A stretch of DNA of 25,145 nt from positions 1 to 25,145 of the IMG/VR virus record IMGVR_UViG_3300021135_000037. The stretch is one strand, 5' to 3'. Shown here piece after piece: positions 12,452 through 18,829 of the stretch. The notes under the pieces were generated by a model. That model was not told the DNA's origin, did not search any database, and saw only the letters and a program-made list of their open reading frames with translations. Positions within the stretch are counted from its first letter, which is position 1. The number at the start of each line of letters is the position of its first letter. The stretch comes from a virus. The translations under genes and the position numbers were made by a program.

Positions 12452-13371
12452 TGGCCGTCTATTGCGATAAAACCCGAGACATGGCCCGTGGGAAGTGGCG
12501 CGGACTTCTGACTCAGCTTGGCGTGGATGAGACCTATCTGAAGAACGAACATGGCCCCTGCCCGATCTGCCGTGATGGTAAGGATCGTTTCCGATTCGAC
12601 GATGAGAACGGGGACGGAACATACTACTGCAACCAATGCGGTGCGGGTTCAGGCATCCATCTGGTGATGAAGATCCGCAATCTGACTTTCCCTCTGGCAT
12701 GTAAGGAAGTGGATGCCATCGTGGGAACCGTCCAGGCGGCTCAGCAGCAGGTCAAAAAGACGAAGGACGATGAACGGCGCATTCTTACCAAGATTTGGAA
12801 GGAAGCCCGTCCTGTGACCCCTGGAGACCCCGTGTGGAGGTATCTGGAGTCCAGGTGTGGGAACCCCGAGGGCTTTCTTCAGGACATCCGGTATCACTCC
12901 AATCTTAAACACAGCATCGACGGGGGCACACATCCGGCAATGCTGGCCTTGTTACGGCCAAACGAGGGCAAGGCAACCGGCATTCATCGGACCTACCTTA
13001 CCCCGGATGGACGGAAGGCTGCGGTCAACCCGGTTCGGATGGTGCTGGGGGAATGCTCCCAGGTGCGACTTGCTGAGCCTGGGATAGCCCTAGGCGTAGC
13101 GGAAGGGCTGGAAACGGCTCTGTGTGCGTCCAAAGCCTTCGGGCTCCCTGTATGGGCCGCCTTGAACGCTAACGGACTAAAGGGCTGGGAACCTCCTGCG
13201 GGCGTGGAAGCCGTGACCGTGTTTGGTGACAATGATCCCAATTACACGGGCCAGGATGCCGCCTTCGCCTTGGCCCATCGGCTGGCACTCAAGGGGATCA
13301 AGGTCGATGTTCAGATTCCGTCGATTGTTGGGGCGGATTGGGCAGATCGCATCGTCGCGGGGGTTGCCTAA
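12451..13371 (+). CDS. P4-type DNA primase (zinc finger plus Toprim)
   Basis: A 306-residue protein. Start ATG 12451 overlaps the helicase stop by one base; a GTG just before it is also possible. N-terminal zinc finger C37-x2-C40 (CPIC) and C60-x2-C63 (CNQC) with RDGKDRFRFDDENGDGTYYC between, the pattern of P4-type primase zinc-binding domains. The C-terminal half is a Toprim_3-like domain: GVAEGLETALCASKAFGLPVWAALNANGL, VFGDNDPNYTGQDAAFALAHRLALKG, IPSIVGADWADRI, with catalytic Glu and Asp residues. It makes RNA primers for replication. No helicase domain is fused. Confidence 0.9.
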   Translation: MAVYCDKTRDMARGKWRGLLTQLGVDETYLKNEHGPCPICRDGKDRFRFDDENGDGTYYCNQCGAGSGIHLVMKIRNLTFPLACKEVDAIVGTVQAAQQQVKKTKDDERRILTKIWKEARPVTPGDPVWRYLESRCGNPEGFLQDIRYHSNLKHSIDGGTHPAMLALLRPNEGKATGIHRTYLTPDGRKAAVNPVRMVLGECSQVRLAEPGIALGVAEGLETALCASKAFGLPVWAALNANGLKGWEPPAGVEAVTVFGDNDPNYTGQDAAFALAHRLALKGIKVDVQIPSIVGADWADRIVAGVA

Positions 13372-13763
13372 TGGCCATCTGCCCCATGCCGTGGTTTCCC
13401 GTCTATGCGTCCGAGTTGCTTTCGGATGAGGACTTCGCTTCATGGTCCCCATCTGCCCGTGGATGCTGGCTTGTGCTAGTAGCACGTTGCTGGAAAGACG
13501 GATCAATTCCCGCTGATTTGAATGCCATTGCCCGACTGTGTAACGAAGATGCCCAAGCTATGCGTGAGCATTGGGAATCCATTGGCTCCAAGTTCGCAGC
13601 CGTTCCCGAAGTCCCCGGAAGGCTGTTCGGAATTCGCACAGAACAGGAACGGGATCTAGCCATCCAGAAGGCCGAAAAGCTCACCAAGCGTGGGCAGGCA
13701 GGCGCAACCGCACGTTGGAAAAGTTCCGACAAAGTGCTTAAGCATTCCTCAAGCATTGCTTGA
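13371..13763 (+). CDS. DUF1376-like replication protein, N-terminal part before an in-frame TGA
   Basis: A 130-residue frame from ATG 13371 overlapping the primase TAA (TAATG), with GGGGG upstream. It resembles DUF1376 proteins: PWFPVYASELLSDEDFASWSPSARGCWLVLVARCWKDGSIPADLNAIARLC, and a C-terminal KLTKRGQAGATARW. In that family a polar, low-complexity linker follows this ARW. Here the frame ends at TGA 13761-13763 inside such a linker (LKHSSSIA) while the same frame continues past the stop into AFLKVCQMMQPHPHPKDKEPG. So the gene is either cut by one nonsense change, read through, or restarted. Replication initiation role is inferred from family context. Confidence 0.7.
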   Translation: MAICPMPWFPVYASELLSDEDFASWSPSARGCWLVLVARCWKDGSIPADLNAIARLCNEDAQAMREHWESIGSKFAAVPEVPGRLFGIRTEQERDLAIQKAEKLTKRGQAGATARWKSSDKVLKHSSSIA

Positions 13764-13764
13764 G
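13748..13764 (+). repeat. Hairpin-forming repeat containing the in-frame TGA
   Basis: CTCAAGC (13748-13754), ATT, GCTTGAG (13758-13764): a 7-bp perfect inverted repeat containing the TGA at 13761-13763. It lies in a run of related units with GCATTCCT, GCATTGCT and GCATTCCT, spaced about 11 bp apart. These low-complexity repeats are a likely source of the change in this linker. Confidence 0.6.
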
Positions 13765-13784
13765 CATTCCTTAAGGTATGCCAG

Positions 13785-13991
13785 ATGATGCAACCTCACC
13801 CACACCCAAAAGATAAAGAACCCGGACCAGGACGGGAAAAGTGTCAGTTGGAACCATTACTTGCCCAAGAAGACTGGGACTATGCACTAACTGAGCGGAT
13901 CGGCATCATCGGAGACGGAGAAAACCTCTCCAGTGCTGAGTCTGCGCTTGCCTATTCCGACACAATCAATAACCACGGGCCTCGGCCATGA
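13785..13991 (+). CDS. C-terminal continuation of the DUF1376-like gene
   Basis: A 68-residue frame from ATG 13785, in the same frame as 13371-13763 and separated by TGA plus seven sense codons. AAGG eight bases upstream (13773-13776) could allow restart. It begins MMQPHPHPKDKEPGPGREK, a Pro/His/Lys linker, and continues LEPLLAQEDWDYALTERIGIIGDGENLSSAES, an acidic helical part. By itself it has no known domain; it reads as the tail of the preceding protein. Overlaps the next gene (ATGA). Confidence 0.5.
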   Translation: MMQPHPHPKDKEPGPGREKCQLEPLLAQEDWDYALTERIGIIGDGENLSSAESALAYSDTINNHGPRP

Positions 13992-14305
13992 GCAGCCCCC
14001 TGGAACAGACTCTCGCGTGGCAGATAAAGGCGGCTGGGTTGCCTCAGCCATGCCCTGAATACCTGGCGATCCCTGGCAGGAAGTTCCGCTTTGACTTCGC
14101 ATGGCCCGAAATCAAATTACTGGTGGAAGTCCAGGGCGGGACGTTTGCCAAGGGCAAGACCGGGCACTCCTCTGGCCTGGGCATCAATCGGGACTGCGAA
14201 AAAACAGTGCTTGCCCAGCTTGCCGGGTGGCGTGTGTTCCCCCTGGATGAGAAGCACATCACCTCGGGCAAGGCGCTCGTCTGGATTCAGGAGGCTATGC
14301 GATGA
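13988..14305 (+). CDS. PD-(D/E)XK-type nuclease (VSR/DUF559-like)
   Basis: A 105-residue protein, ATG 13988 overlapping the previous stop (ATGA). The core reads FRFDFAWPEIKLLVEVQGGTF, with Asp in FDFAWP and Glu/Gln in VEVQG as the active-site signature, then NRDCEKTVLAQLAGWRVFPLDEKHI, where the conserved Arg/Asp/Lys and GWRVF follow. Such small nucleases occur in the phage position where Holliday-junction resolvases lie, and may act in DNA resolution. Family assignment between VSR-like and DUF559-like is uncertain. Function in junction cutting is inference. Confidence 0.7.
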   Translation: MSSPLEQTLAWQIKAAGLPQPCPEYLAIPGRKFRFDFAWPEIKLLVEVQGGTFAKGKTGHSSGLGINRDCEKTVLAQLAGWRVFPLDEKHITSGKALVWIQEAMR

Positions 14306-14592
14306 CCACCAAGGCAGAGCATGACCACCTGGACCGCGTAGCATCCCTGGGCTGCATCGTGTGCCGTAGATCCGGCCATGGATTCGTTCCAGCCCTCGTC
14401 CACCACCTGAACACCGGGGGCATGAGCCAGCGGGCCTCCCACTTCATGACCATTCCGCTGTGTCCAAGCCATCACCAAACCGGGCCATTCGGCCACGCGA
14501 TCCATAACGGCAAACGGACCTTTGAGGCTACCTATGGCACGGAGGCTGAGCTACTAGCCCATGTCCAGGGGCTTTTGGAGTTGGCATCGTGA
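14302..14592 (+). CDS. Ref-like RecA-dependent nuclease (HNH fold)
   Basis: A 96-residue protein, ATG 14302 (ATGA overlap). It carries CIVC (residues 18-21), a double His in VHHLNTGG near 34, PLCPSHHQTG near 52-61, and HAIHNGKRTFEATYG near 65-79. This C-C/HH/C-HH layout with closing GK-FE-YG is that of phage P1 Ref, the recombination enhancement function that cuts DNA in a RecA-directed way. Placed between a nuclease and NinB in the recombination part of the rightward operon. The family call is by eye. Confidence 0.72.
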   Translation: MTTKAEHDHLDRVASLGCIVCRRSGHGFVPALVHHLNTGGMSQRASHFMTIPLCPSHHQTGPFGHAIHNGKRTFEATYGTEAELLAHVQGLLELAS

Positions 14593-14981
14593 AAACCTTC
14601 ATACTGAGAGAAGATCGCAACGCACAAGCCCTGTGGGCGTTCCTGAAGTCCAACTGGAAGGCCAGCGCCGAGGCTGGGAAGCCACTCCAGATCACGATAG
14701 GCCCTGAAAAGACCTCGCGTAGCCTCCAGCAGAACAAACGCTACTGGGCCATCCTGCGGACCATTCAGGACACCGGCTGGATTCACGGTAAGCAATTCAC
14801 CCAAGACGCATGGCACGAATACCTAAAGCGGCAATTCATCGGATGTATCGACCTCCCGAATGGTCAGGTGGTCGGCATGTCCACGGCAAAACTAACCGTC
14901 GAGGAGTTCCAAACCTACATAGAACAGGTTGAAGCATTCGCGGCAACCGAACTCGGCATTGAACTTCTGGAGGTAGCGTGA
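14589..14981 (+). CDS. ninB: NinB-like recombination protein
   Basis: A 130-residue protein from GTG 14589 (GTGA overlap). It has the NinB core: SRSLQQNKRYWAILRTIQDTGW near residue 43, WHEYLKRQFIG near 75 and a C-terminal helical region with MSTAKLTVEEFQTYIEQVEAFAATELGI. NinB/Orf proteins of lambda assist recombination, taking over RecFOR functions by binding single-strand DNA and SSB. Start is GTG with the 4-bp overlap; no other start fits better. Confidence 0.85.
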   Translation: MKTFILREDRNAQALWAFLKSNWKASAEAGKPLQITIGPEKTSRSLQQNKRYWAILRTIQDTGWIHGKQFTQDAWHEYLKRQFIGCIDLPNGQVVGMSTAKLTVEEFQTYIEQVEAFAATELGIELLEVA

Positions 14982-15208
14982 GCTACAACGTGGCATACAA
15001 GCGGATGAAAGCATTGAACCCGGCTCTGATCTGCAAGGACTGGTTCTGGTTCGTCCTGAAGGATCGCAAGGGCAAGGTTCGGGACTGGGCTCCTGGCGTG
15101 GATGCCAAGGATGCCCTCCGTGTATTCAACCAGTTCCGAGACTACGGCAAGGTTCCAAAGGGCTACACCGTCGAAAAGCGCGGCCCTGTGACTCGGGAGA
15201 ACTGGTGA
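14978..15208 (+). CDS. Small unknown phage protein
   Basis: A 76-residue protein from GTG 14978 (GTGA overlap). Basic: YKRMKALNPALICKDWFWFVLKDRKGKVRDWAPGVDAKDALRVFNQF. Aromatic-rich centre (WFWFVL) with a short beta-like pattern. No known family and no catalytic motif. It lies between NinB and the MazG-like gene in the same operon, with 4-bp overlaps on both sides. Confidence 0.6.
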   Translation: MSYNVAYKRMKALNPALICKDWFWFVLKDRKGKVRDWAPGVDAKDALRVFNQFRDYGKVPKGYTVEKRGPVTRENW

Positions 15209-15465
15209 ATCAGGACACATACTCAAAGGCGCTTCGCCACTTCGGCCACAATGCCCAGGTTCTAAAAGCCGTTGAGGAGCTGGCTGAGCTTCAGGTCGAA
15301 CTCATGCACCACCTGGGCGATAGGGGCGATATATCCCGGATCTGCTCCGAAGTGGCAGACGTTTGGATCATGGTCCACCAACTCCGAATCATGTTCGGGG
15401 CTCAGAAGGTGGACGGGTTCATTCACTCCAAGGTGAACCGGCTTGAGGAAAGGATGGCATCGTAA
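15205..15465 (+). CDS. MazG-like NTP pyrophosphatase
   Basis: An 86-residue protein from GTG 15205 (GTGA overlap). It has the all-alpha pyrophosphatase signature: EELAE at residues 24-28 and EVAD at 49-52, in VEELAELQVEL and SEVADVWIMVHQLRI. These Glu/Asp residues bind metal in the MazG/dUTPase-2 superfamily. Such phage enzymes cleave nucleoside triphosphates and may adjust nucleotide pools or the alarmone level. Length is typical of the short phage forms. Confidence 0.82.
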   Translation: MNQDTYSKALRHFGHNAQVLKAVEELAELQVELMHHLGDRGDISRICSEVADVWIMVHQLRIMFGAQKVDGFIHSKVNRLEERMAS

Positions 15466-15980
15466 TGGCTGGCAGACCTTCAAAACTCACAGAACGGCAA
15501 TGGAGCGAGATAGGCCGGAGGCTTGCCCTGTCTGAAAGCGTTTCCTCGCTGTCTAGAGAGTTCAAGGTCGCTCGATCTGCCATTACCGCCAGGTATTCAG
15601 ACAGGCTAGAAAATATCAAAAGCGTTGCAAATAGGATTGTTGAAACAGACTGCGCCATTGAGGCCCTTCCAATTTCTGACAGGGTGTCTGCAATTACCCT
15701 GGCAGATCGGGTCAAGTCCATGAATAACTCCGCAGCCAATGCGGGGCAATCGGGACTCAATGGTGCCTCACGGCTCATGAGCATGTTTGAGCGTAAGTCC
15801 ATGGAACTTCCCGAGGATCACGACACCGAAGACCTCAGACCACTGGCAGCACTTGCCGAGGTCGCACAGAAGGGCGCATCAATCGGGCTGGCCTTGATGA
15901 ATGCCAATAAGGATGCCAACAAGGGCGGAGATGGCCGGGACTTGGAACCCTTCATCATCAGGAGGCCCAAGGTTGGCTGA
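15465..15980 (+). CDS. terS: Terminase small subunit (HTH)
   Basis: A 171-residue protein from ATG 15465, overlapping the TAA of the MazG-like gene (TAATG). N-terminal helix-turn-helix: GRPSKLTERQWSEIGRRLALSESVSSLSREFKVARSAITARYSDRLENI. The middle and end are helical with a polar tail (LMNANKDANKGGDGRD). It directly precedes the large subunit, the normal small-subunit position, and would bind the packaging site and load the motor. Identity rests on HTH plus position, not on a strong family match. Confidence 0.75.
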   Translation: MAGRPSKLTERQWSEIGRRLALSESVSSLSREFKVARSAITARYSDRLENIKSVANRIVETDCAIEALPISDRVSAITLADRVKSMNNSAANAGQSGLNGASRLMSMFERKSMELPEDHDTEDLRPLAALAEVAQKGASIGLALMNANKDANKGGDGRDLEPFIIRRPKVG

Positions 15981-17193
15981 GATAACGCCAAGCCTTCCCC
16001 AGCTTGAGGTGCTGGAACATCCTGCCCGATTCCGGGTGGTCTGCGCTGGCCGTAGGTTCGGGAAAACCTTCCTGGCCATCCTGTTCCTCCTGAACCACGC
16101 CACGGCCAAGGATCAGACTTGCTGGTATATCGCGCCCACCTATCGACAGGCAAAGCAGATTGCCTGGAAGATGCTGAAGCGCATTGTGCCCATGTCATGG
16201 GCTGTGTCATGGAATGAGACTGACCTAACCGTCCGGCTGGTAAATGGCTCGGAAATAAGCCTGCGTGGGGCCGATAACCCCGATTCCCTGCGCGGGGCCA
16301 GCCTTTCCGCTGCTGTGCTGGATGAATACGCGGATATGGATGCCGATGCCTGGACTGAGGTTCTACGGCCTGCCCTTGCTGATCAGCAGGGGGAAGCCCT
16401 GTTTATTGGGACTCCAAAAGGCTTCAACCACTTCCACACGCTCTGGACCGCTGCCCATGACCGTGAGGACTGGCAGGCTTGGCAGTTCACTACGGCAGAC
16501 GGTGGCAATGTCCCCCTGGCTGAGATTGAAGCGGCACGGGCTGAACTAGATGACCGAACCTTCCGGCAAGAGTTTCAGGCCAGTTTTGAGACGCTGGTGG
16601 GCAGGGTATATCAGAACTTTGAACGCTCCGTCCACGTTAAGGAAGTCGCTGATAACCCAGGCATGGTTCTCATGGTCGGGTTGGACTTCAACGTAAACCC
16701 CATGTCGGCTGTGCTGGCAACTGCCCCAGGTGGTCAGCTTCATATCTTTGGGGAAGTTGAGATTCCCAACGGAAACACTGAATTGATGGCGGCTGAGATA
16801 CGGCGCAGGTATCCGACTAGGCCAGTCCAGGTCTATCCAGATCCATCGGGCAACGCTCGGAAGACCTCCGCACCTGTGGGGCAGACGGACTTCAGCCTGC
16901 TCAAGTCAGCAGGGTTCAAGGTCATTGCACCCCATGCCGCGCCTCTTGTGGTGGATCGAATCAATGAAACGAATGCCCTATTCAGGAACGCAGCCGGGGA
17001 TCTTCGATGCTTTGTCAGTCCCAAGGCAAAGACACTCATTCGATGCCTGGAAGGTCTGACCTGGAAGGAAGGAACATCGGCCCCGGATAAGTCCTTGGGC
17101 CTCGATCACATGCCCGATGCACTTGGATACCTGATCCATTCGGAATTCCCCATCATCTCCCGCAAGGCAACTGCATCGGAGCTTCGCCTATGA
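15973..17193 (+). CDS. terL: Terminase large subunit
   Basis: A 406-residue protein. Start TTG 15973 is chosen for a perfect AGGAGG seven bases upstream, with eight bases of overlap with the small-subunit stop; the upstream ATGs lack this. Walker A GRRFGKT 26-32, Walker B VLDEYAD 115-121, coupling motif IGTPKG near 150. The nuclease domain has VGLDFNVNPMSAV, YPDPSGNARKTS and LDHMPDALGYLIHSEF, carrying the Asp residues of the RNase H-like fold. It drives DNA into the head and cuts it. Length is a little short compared with the usual 420-500 residues. Confidence 0.95.
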   Translation: MAEITPSLPQLEVLEHPARFRVVCAGRRFGKTFLAILFLLNHATAKDQTCWYIAPTYRQAKQIAWKMLKRIVPMSWAVSWNETDLTVRLVNGSEISLRGADNPDSLRGASLSAAVLDEYADMDADAWTEVLRPALADQQGEALFIGTPKGFNHFHTLWTAAHDREDWQAWQFTTADGGNVPLAEIEAARAELDDRTFRQEFQASFETLVGRVYQNFERSVHVKEVADNPGMVLMVGLDFNVNPMSAVLATAPGGQLHIFGEVEIPNGNTELMAAEIRRRYPTRPVQVYPDPSGNARKTSAPVGQTDFSLLKSAGFKVIAPHAAPLVVDRINETNALFRNAAGDLRCFVSPKAKTLIRCLEGLTWKEGTSAPDKSLGLDHMPDALGYLIHSEFPIISRKATASELRL

Positions 17194-17501
17194 TCACGGA
17201 ACGCGATGCCATCGACATAATGGTGATTCACCAGATCAATGCCCTAGTTCGCTGTGGCAGACCTGTTGAATCTGCACGGCATGAGGCTGAGGACATCGTT
17301 TCTATGATCCTTGAGGACATGGCACGGATTGGGCTAAGGGATGTCTATATCGGCGTGGCGTTGAGGCGGGCCAGGGTTTACAAACTGCGTGACCAGGGCG
17401 TCACTTCGATTGTGGTATCCGAGCGAATGGGCATCTGTTTGGCCCAGGCCAAGAATGATTACAAGTCAGAGATGATCAGGCGCAGGCGTAACGTGGCGTA
17501 A
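17190..17501 (+). CDS. Small HTH-like unknown protein
   Basis: A 103-residue protein, ATG 17190 overlapping the terminase stop (ATGA). Residues about 68-98 (GVTSIVVSERMGICLAQAKNDYKSEMIRRRRN) look like a helix-turn-helix with a basic tail, and the N-terminal part is helical (EAEDIVSMILEDMARIGLRDVYIGVALRRARVYKLR). This outline recalls Mor-type regulators, but the match is weak. It ends with TAA at 17499-17501, where the first structured element starts. A late regulator is possible; not proved. Confidence 0.5.
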   Translation: MITERDAIDIMVIHQINALVRCGRPVESARHEAEDIVSMILEDMARIGLRDVYIGVALRRARVYKLRDQGVTSIVVSERMGICLAQAKNDYKSEMIRRRRNVA

Positions 17502-17565
17502 AGGCTACTCCTGATAGCCTGACCTGGACCAACCCTGAGAGTCGCAGGGGGACACGTAAAACGCA
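17499..17565 (+). ncRNA. Structured element copy A (before lysis genes)
   Basis: The sequence GGCTACTCCTGATAGCC (17503-17519) begins two bases after the TAA stop and forms a hairpin with GGCTA and TAGCC arms. A second possible hairpin has GAC (17527-17529) and GTC (17541-17543) around ACCCTGAG, followed by GTAAAACGC. The copy at 21559-21622 has the same first 21 bases and the same later blocks (AACYCTGAG and GTRAAACGC) in the same order, while other bases differ; the arms of the second hairpin change together (GAC/GTC against GCCC/GGGC). This suggests a conserved RNA structure. No known class is recognised. Confidence 0.6.
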
Positions 17566-17622
17566 GCCAAGGGCTTCTGCCCATTTCACCAAGAGCCCCC
17601 TGCCCTTGGTGCCCTGTGTCCC
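17549..17622 (+). promoter_or_regulatory. Long-range RNA stem covering the GTG start of the endolysin-like gene
   Basis: GGGACAC (17549-17555) pairs perfectly with GTGTCCC (17616-17622), which includes the GTG start codon. Inside it CCAAGGGC (17567-17574) pairs with GCCCTTGG (17602-17609). Competing local hairpins exist: GGGC/GCCC around TTCT (17571-17582) and CACCAAG (17587-17593) with CTTGGTG (17605-17611). No Shine-Dalgarno is present upstream of the GTG. The two forms are mutually exclusive, so a translational switch is possible. Pairings are by eye. Confidence 0.45.
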
Positions 17623-17990
17623 TTACTCTCACCTTCCAACAGTCAACCGGCCTCATCACAGATGAAGCCGGGGAAGTCGTGGCCCATGCTTGGGCTGGTC
17701 ATGGTGACGGGCTGAACAATCCAGCCATGCAGGAGATTCATGAGGTTGGACCGCTGCCACAGGGCGTCTATGAGGTTCGGCCTTGGGAGGACAATCATCC
17801 CCCCCTTGGTCCCATGGTTGCCCATCTAGTGCAGATCGAGGGTGAGACGTTTGGTAGGGATGCGTTCTACATCCACGGGCCTTCGTCCACCCATTACATG
17901 CAGGAATCCAAGGGCTGCATCGTCGTTCCTCATGTCATGCGGCAGAAGGTTCACGATCTGGCCCCTGACTTCATTCGGGTGGTGGCATGA
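17616..17990 (+). CDS. YkuD-like L,D-transpeptidase-fold protein (endolysin position)
   Basis: A 124-residue protein starting at GTG 17616. It resembles the Tlde1/DUF2778 type: LTFQQSTGLITDEAG at the start, WAGHGDGLNNPAMQEIHEVGPLPQGVYEV, RDAFYIHG (H87, G88) and a catalytic SKGC (98-101) in ESKGCIVVP. These are the His and Cys positions of L,D-transpeptidase-like enzymes, which act on peptidoglycan peptides. No signal peptide is seen. It is followed by a holin, so it is likely the cell-wall lysis enzyme; a cutting role instead of crosslinking is inference. There is no Shine-Dalgarno and the start lies in a predicted RNA stem. Confidence 0.75.
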   Translation: MSLTLTFQQSTGLITDEAGEVVAHAWAGHGDGLNNPAMQEIHEVGPLPQGVYEVRPWEDNHPPLGPMVAHLVQIEGETFGRDAFYIHGPSSTHYMQESKGCIVVPHVMRQKVHDLAPDFIRVVA

Positions 17991-18400
17991 GCATGGACCT
18001 GACAGGCATCGGTTCAGTTGCAGACCTGGCATCAGGTATCATCGGTAAGATTTGGCCTGATAAGACGCAACAGGAGAAGGACCAGATGGCTCAGGCCCTG
18101 GCCCTGCTTCAAGGTCAAATCGCCATGAACACTGGGCAGATGGACATTGATAAGGCTGAGGCGCAAAGTCCTCGCCTGTTCGTCAGCGGCTGGCGCCCAT
18201 TCGTTGGCTGGGTGTGCGGGTCTGCCTGCGCCTGGAACTGGGTTGGACTTCCCGTGGTTCTATTCGTTGCCAGGGCTGCGGGCCATCCAGTGGACGTAAA
18301 GCCAGCCGATCTGACTCAGATGCTTCCCCTTCTCATGGGGATGCTGGGCATGGGTGCCCTTCGCACATACGAACGACTCAACGGCGTCCATAACCAGTAG
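17987..18400 (+). CDS. Holin of GTA 3-TM type
   Basis: A 137-residue protein, ATG 17987 overlapping the previous stop (ATGA). After a helical N-terminal part with an amphipathic helix (QQEKDQMAQALALLQGQ) it holds FVSGWRPFVGWVCGSACAWNWVGLPVVLFVARAAG at about 65-98, the hallmark of GTA_holin_3TM proteins, then a further hydrophobic segment (LTQMLPLLMGMLGMGALRTYERL). It would make the inner-membrane lesion that lets the wall enzyme reach its substrate. Its location right after the YkuD-like gene makes a two-gene lysis core. Confidence 0.85.
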   Translation: MSMDLTGIGSVADLASGIIGKIWPDKTQQEKDQMAQALALLQGQIAMNTGQMDIDKAEAQSPRLFVSGWRPFVGWVCGSACAWNWVGLPVVLFVARAAGHPVDVKPADLTQMLPLLMGMLGMGALRTYERLNGVHNQ

Positions 18401-18408
18401 GGGGAACC

Positions 18409-18486
18409 ATGTTCAAGGCCATTCGCAAGACCACCAAGGGATCTGCCTGCAAGACCTGTGGATCAAAAACCGGCTGTTCCTGCTGA
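18409..18486 (+). CDS. 25-residue Cys-rich microprotein
   Basis: ATG 18409, preceded by GGGGGAACC with a good spacing, opens a 25-codon frame ending at TGA 18484-18486. It has a basic start (MFKAIRKTTKGS) and four cysteines at residues 14, 17, 23 and 25 (CKTC and CSC). The strong ribosome binding site and the tight fit between the holin and the next gene (whose ATG is at 18488, one base after this stop) support it. It may also act as a leader for coupling translation of the next gene. Function unknown. Confidence 0.55.
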   Translation: MFKAIRKTTKGSACKTCGSKTGCSC

Positions 18487-18487
18487 C

Positions 18488-18829
18488 ATGAGCGAATCTG
18501 GTTCGCACCGTTGCCCTGTGGATGGCCGGAAGGTCACGCCTCAGCCTAGGCGTTGGTGGAGTCCAGAGGTTGAATTGGCTGTGACATTGGTCCTTCTTCT
18601 GTTGACGTTCCTGCTTGGTGCCGGTGTTGGGATGACTATGCACTCACACCGGATGGATGAGGCTTATCTAAGCGCAATCAAAGAGCGTGACCAGTGGAGA
18701 ACTGCCTACGTCACCCTGCATAACGATGTTGAGCAGGTTGTCAGGCACTTTGACGCTAACGATTCCATCCTGATCAAAAATGATCAGGAAATCCTTGCGG
18801 AACTCCGCAGCCAACGGAGGGGCAAGTAA
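18488..18829 (+). CDS. Single-TM protein, spanin-like candidate
   Basis: A 113-residue protein from ATG 18488, one base after the microprotein stop and without its own Shine-Dalgarno; a GTG at 18458 is less likely. It has a cytoplasmic basic start, a TM segment at about 28-50 (VELAVTLVLLLLTFLLGAGVGMTMH) and a polar helical remainder (IKERDQWRTAYVTLHNDVEQVVRHFD) of coiled-coil type. This N-in layout with an extended helical periplasmic domain resembles inner-membrane spanins (Rz-like). No outer-membrane partner is seen, so the assignment is a candidate from topology and position. Confidence 0.55.
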   Translation: MSESGSHRCPVDGRKVTPQPRRWWSPEVELAVTLVLLLLTFLLGAGVGMTMHSHRMDEAYLSAIKERDQWRTAYVTLHNDVEQVVRHFDANDSILIKNDQEILAELRSQRRGK

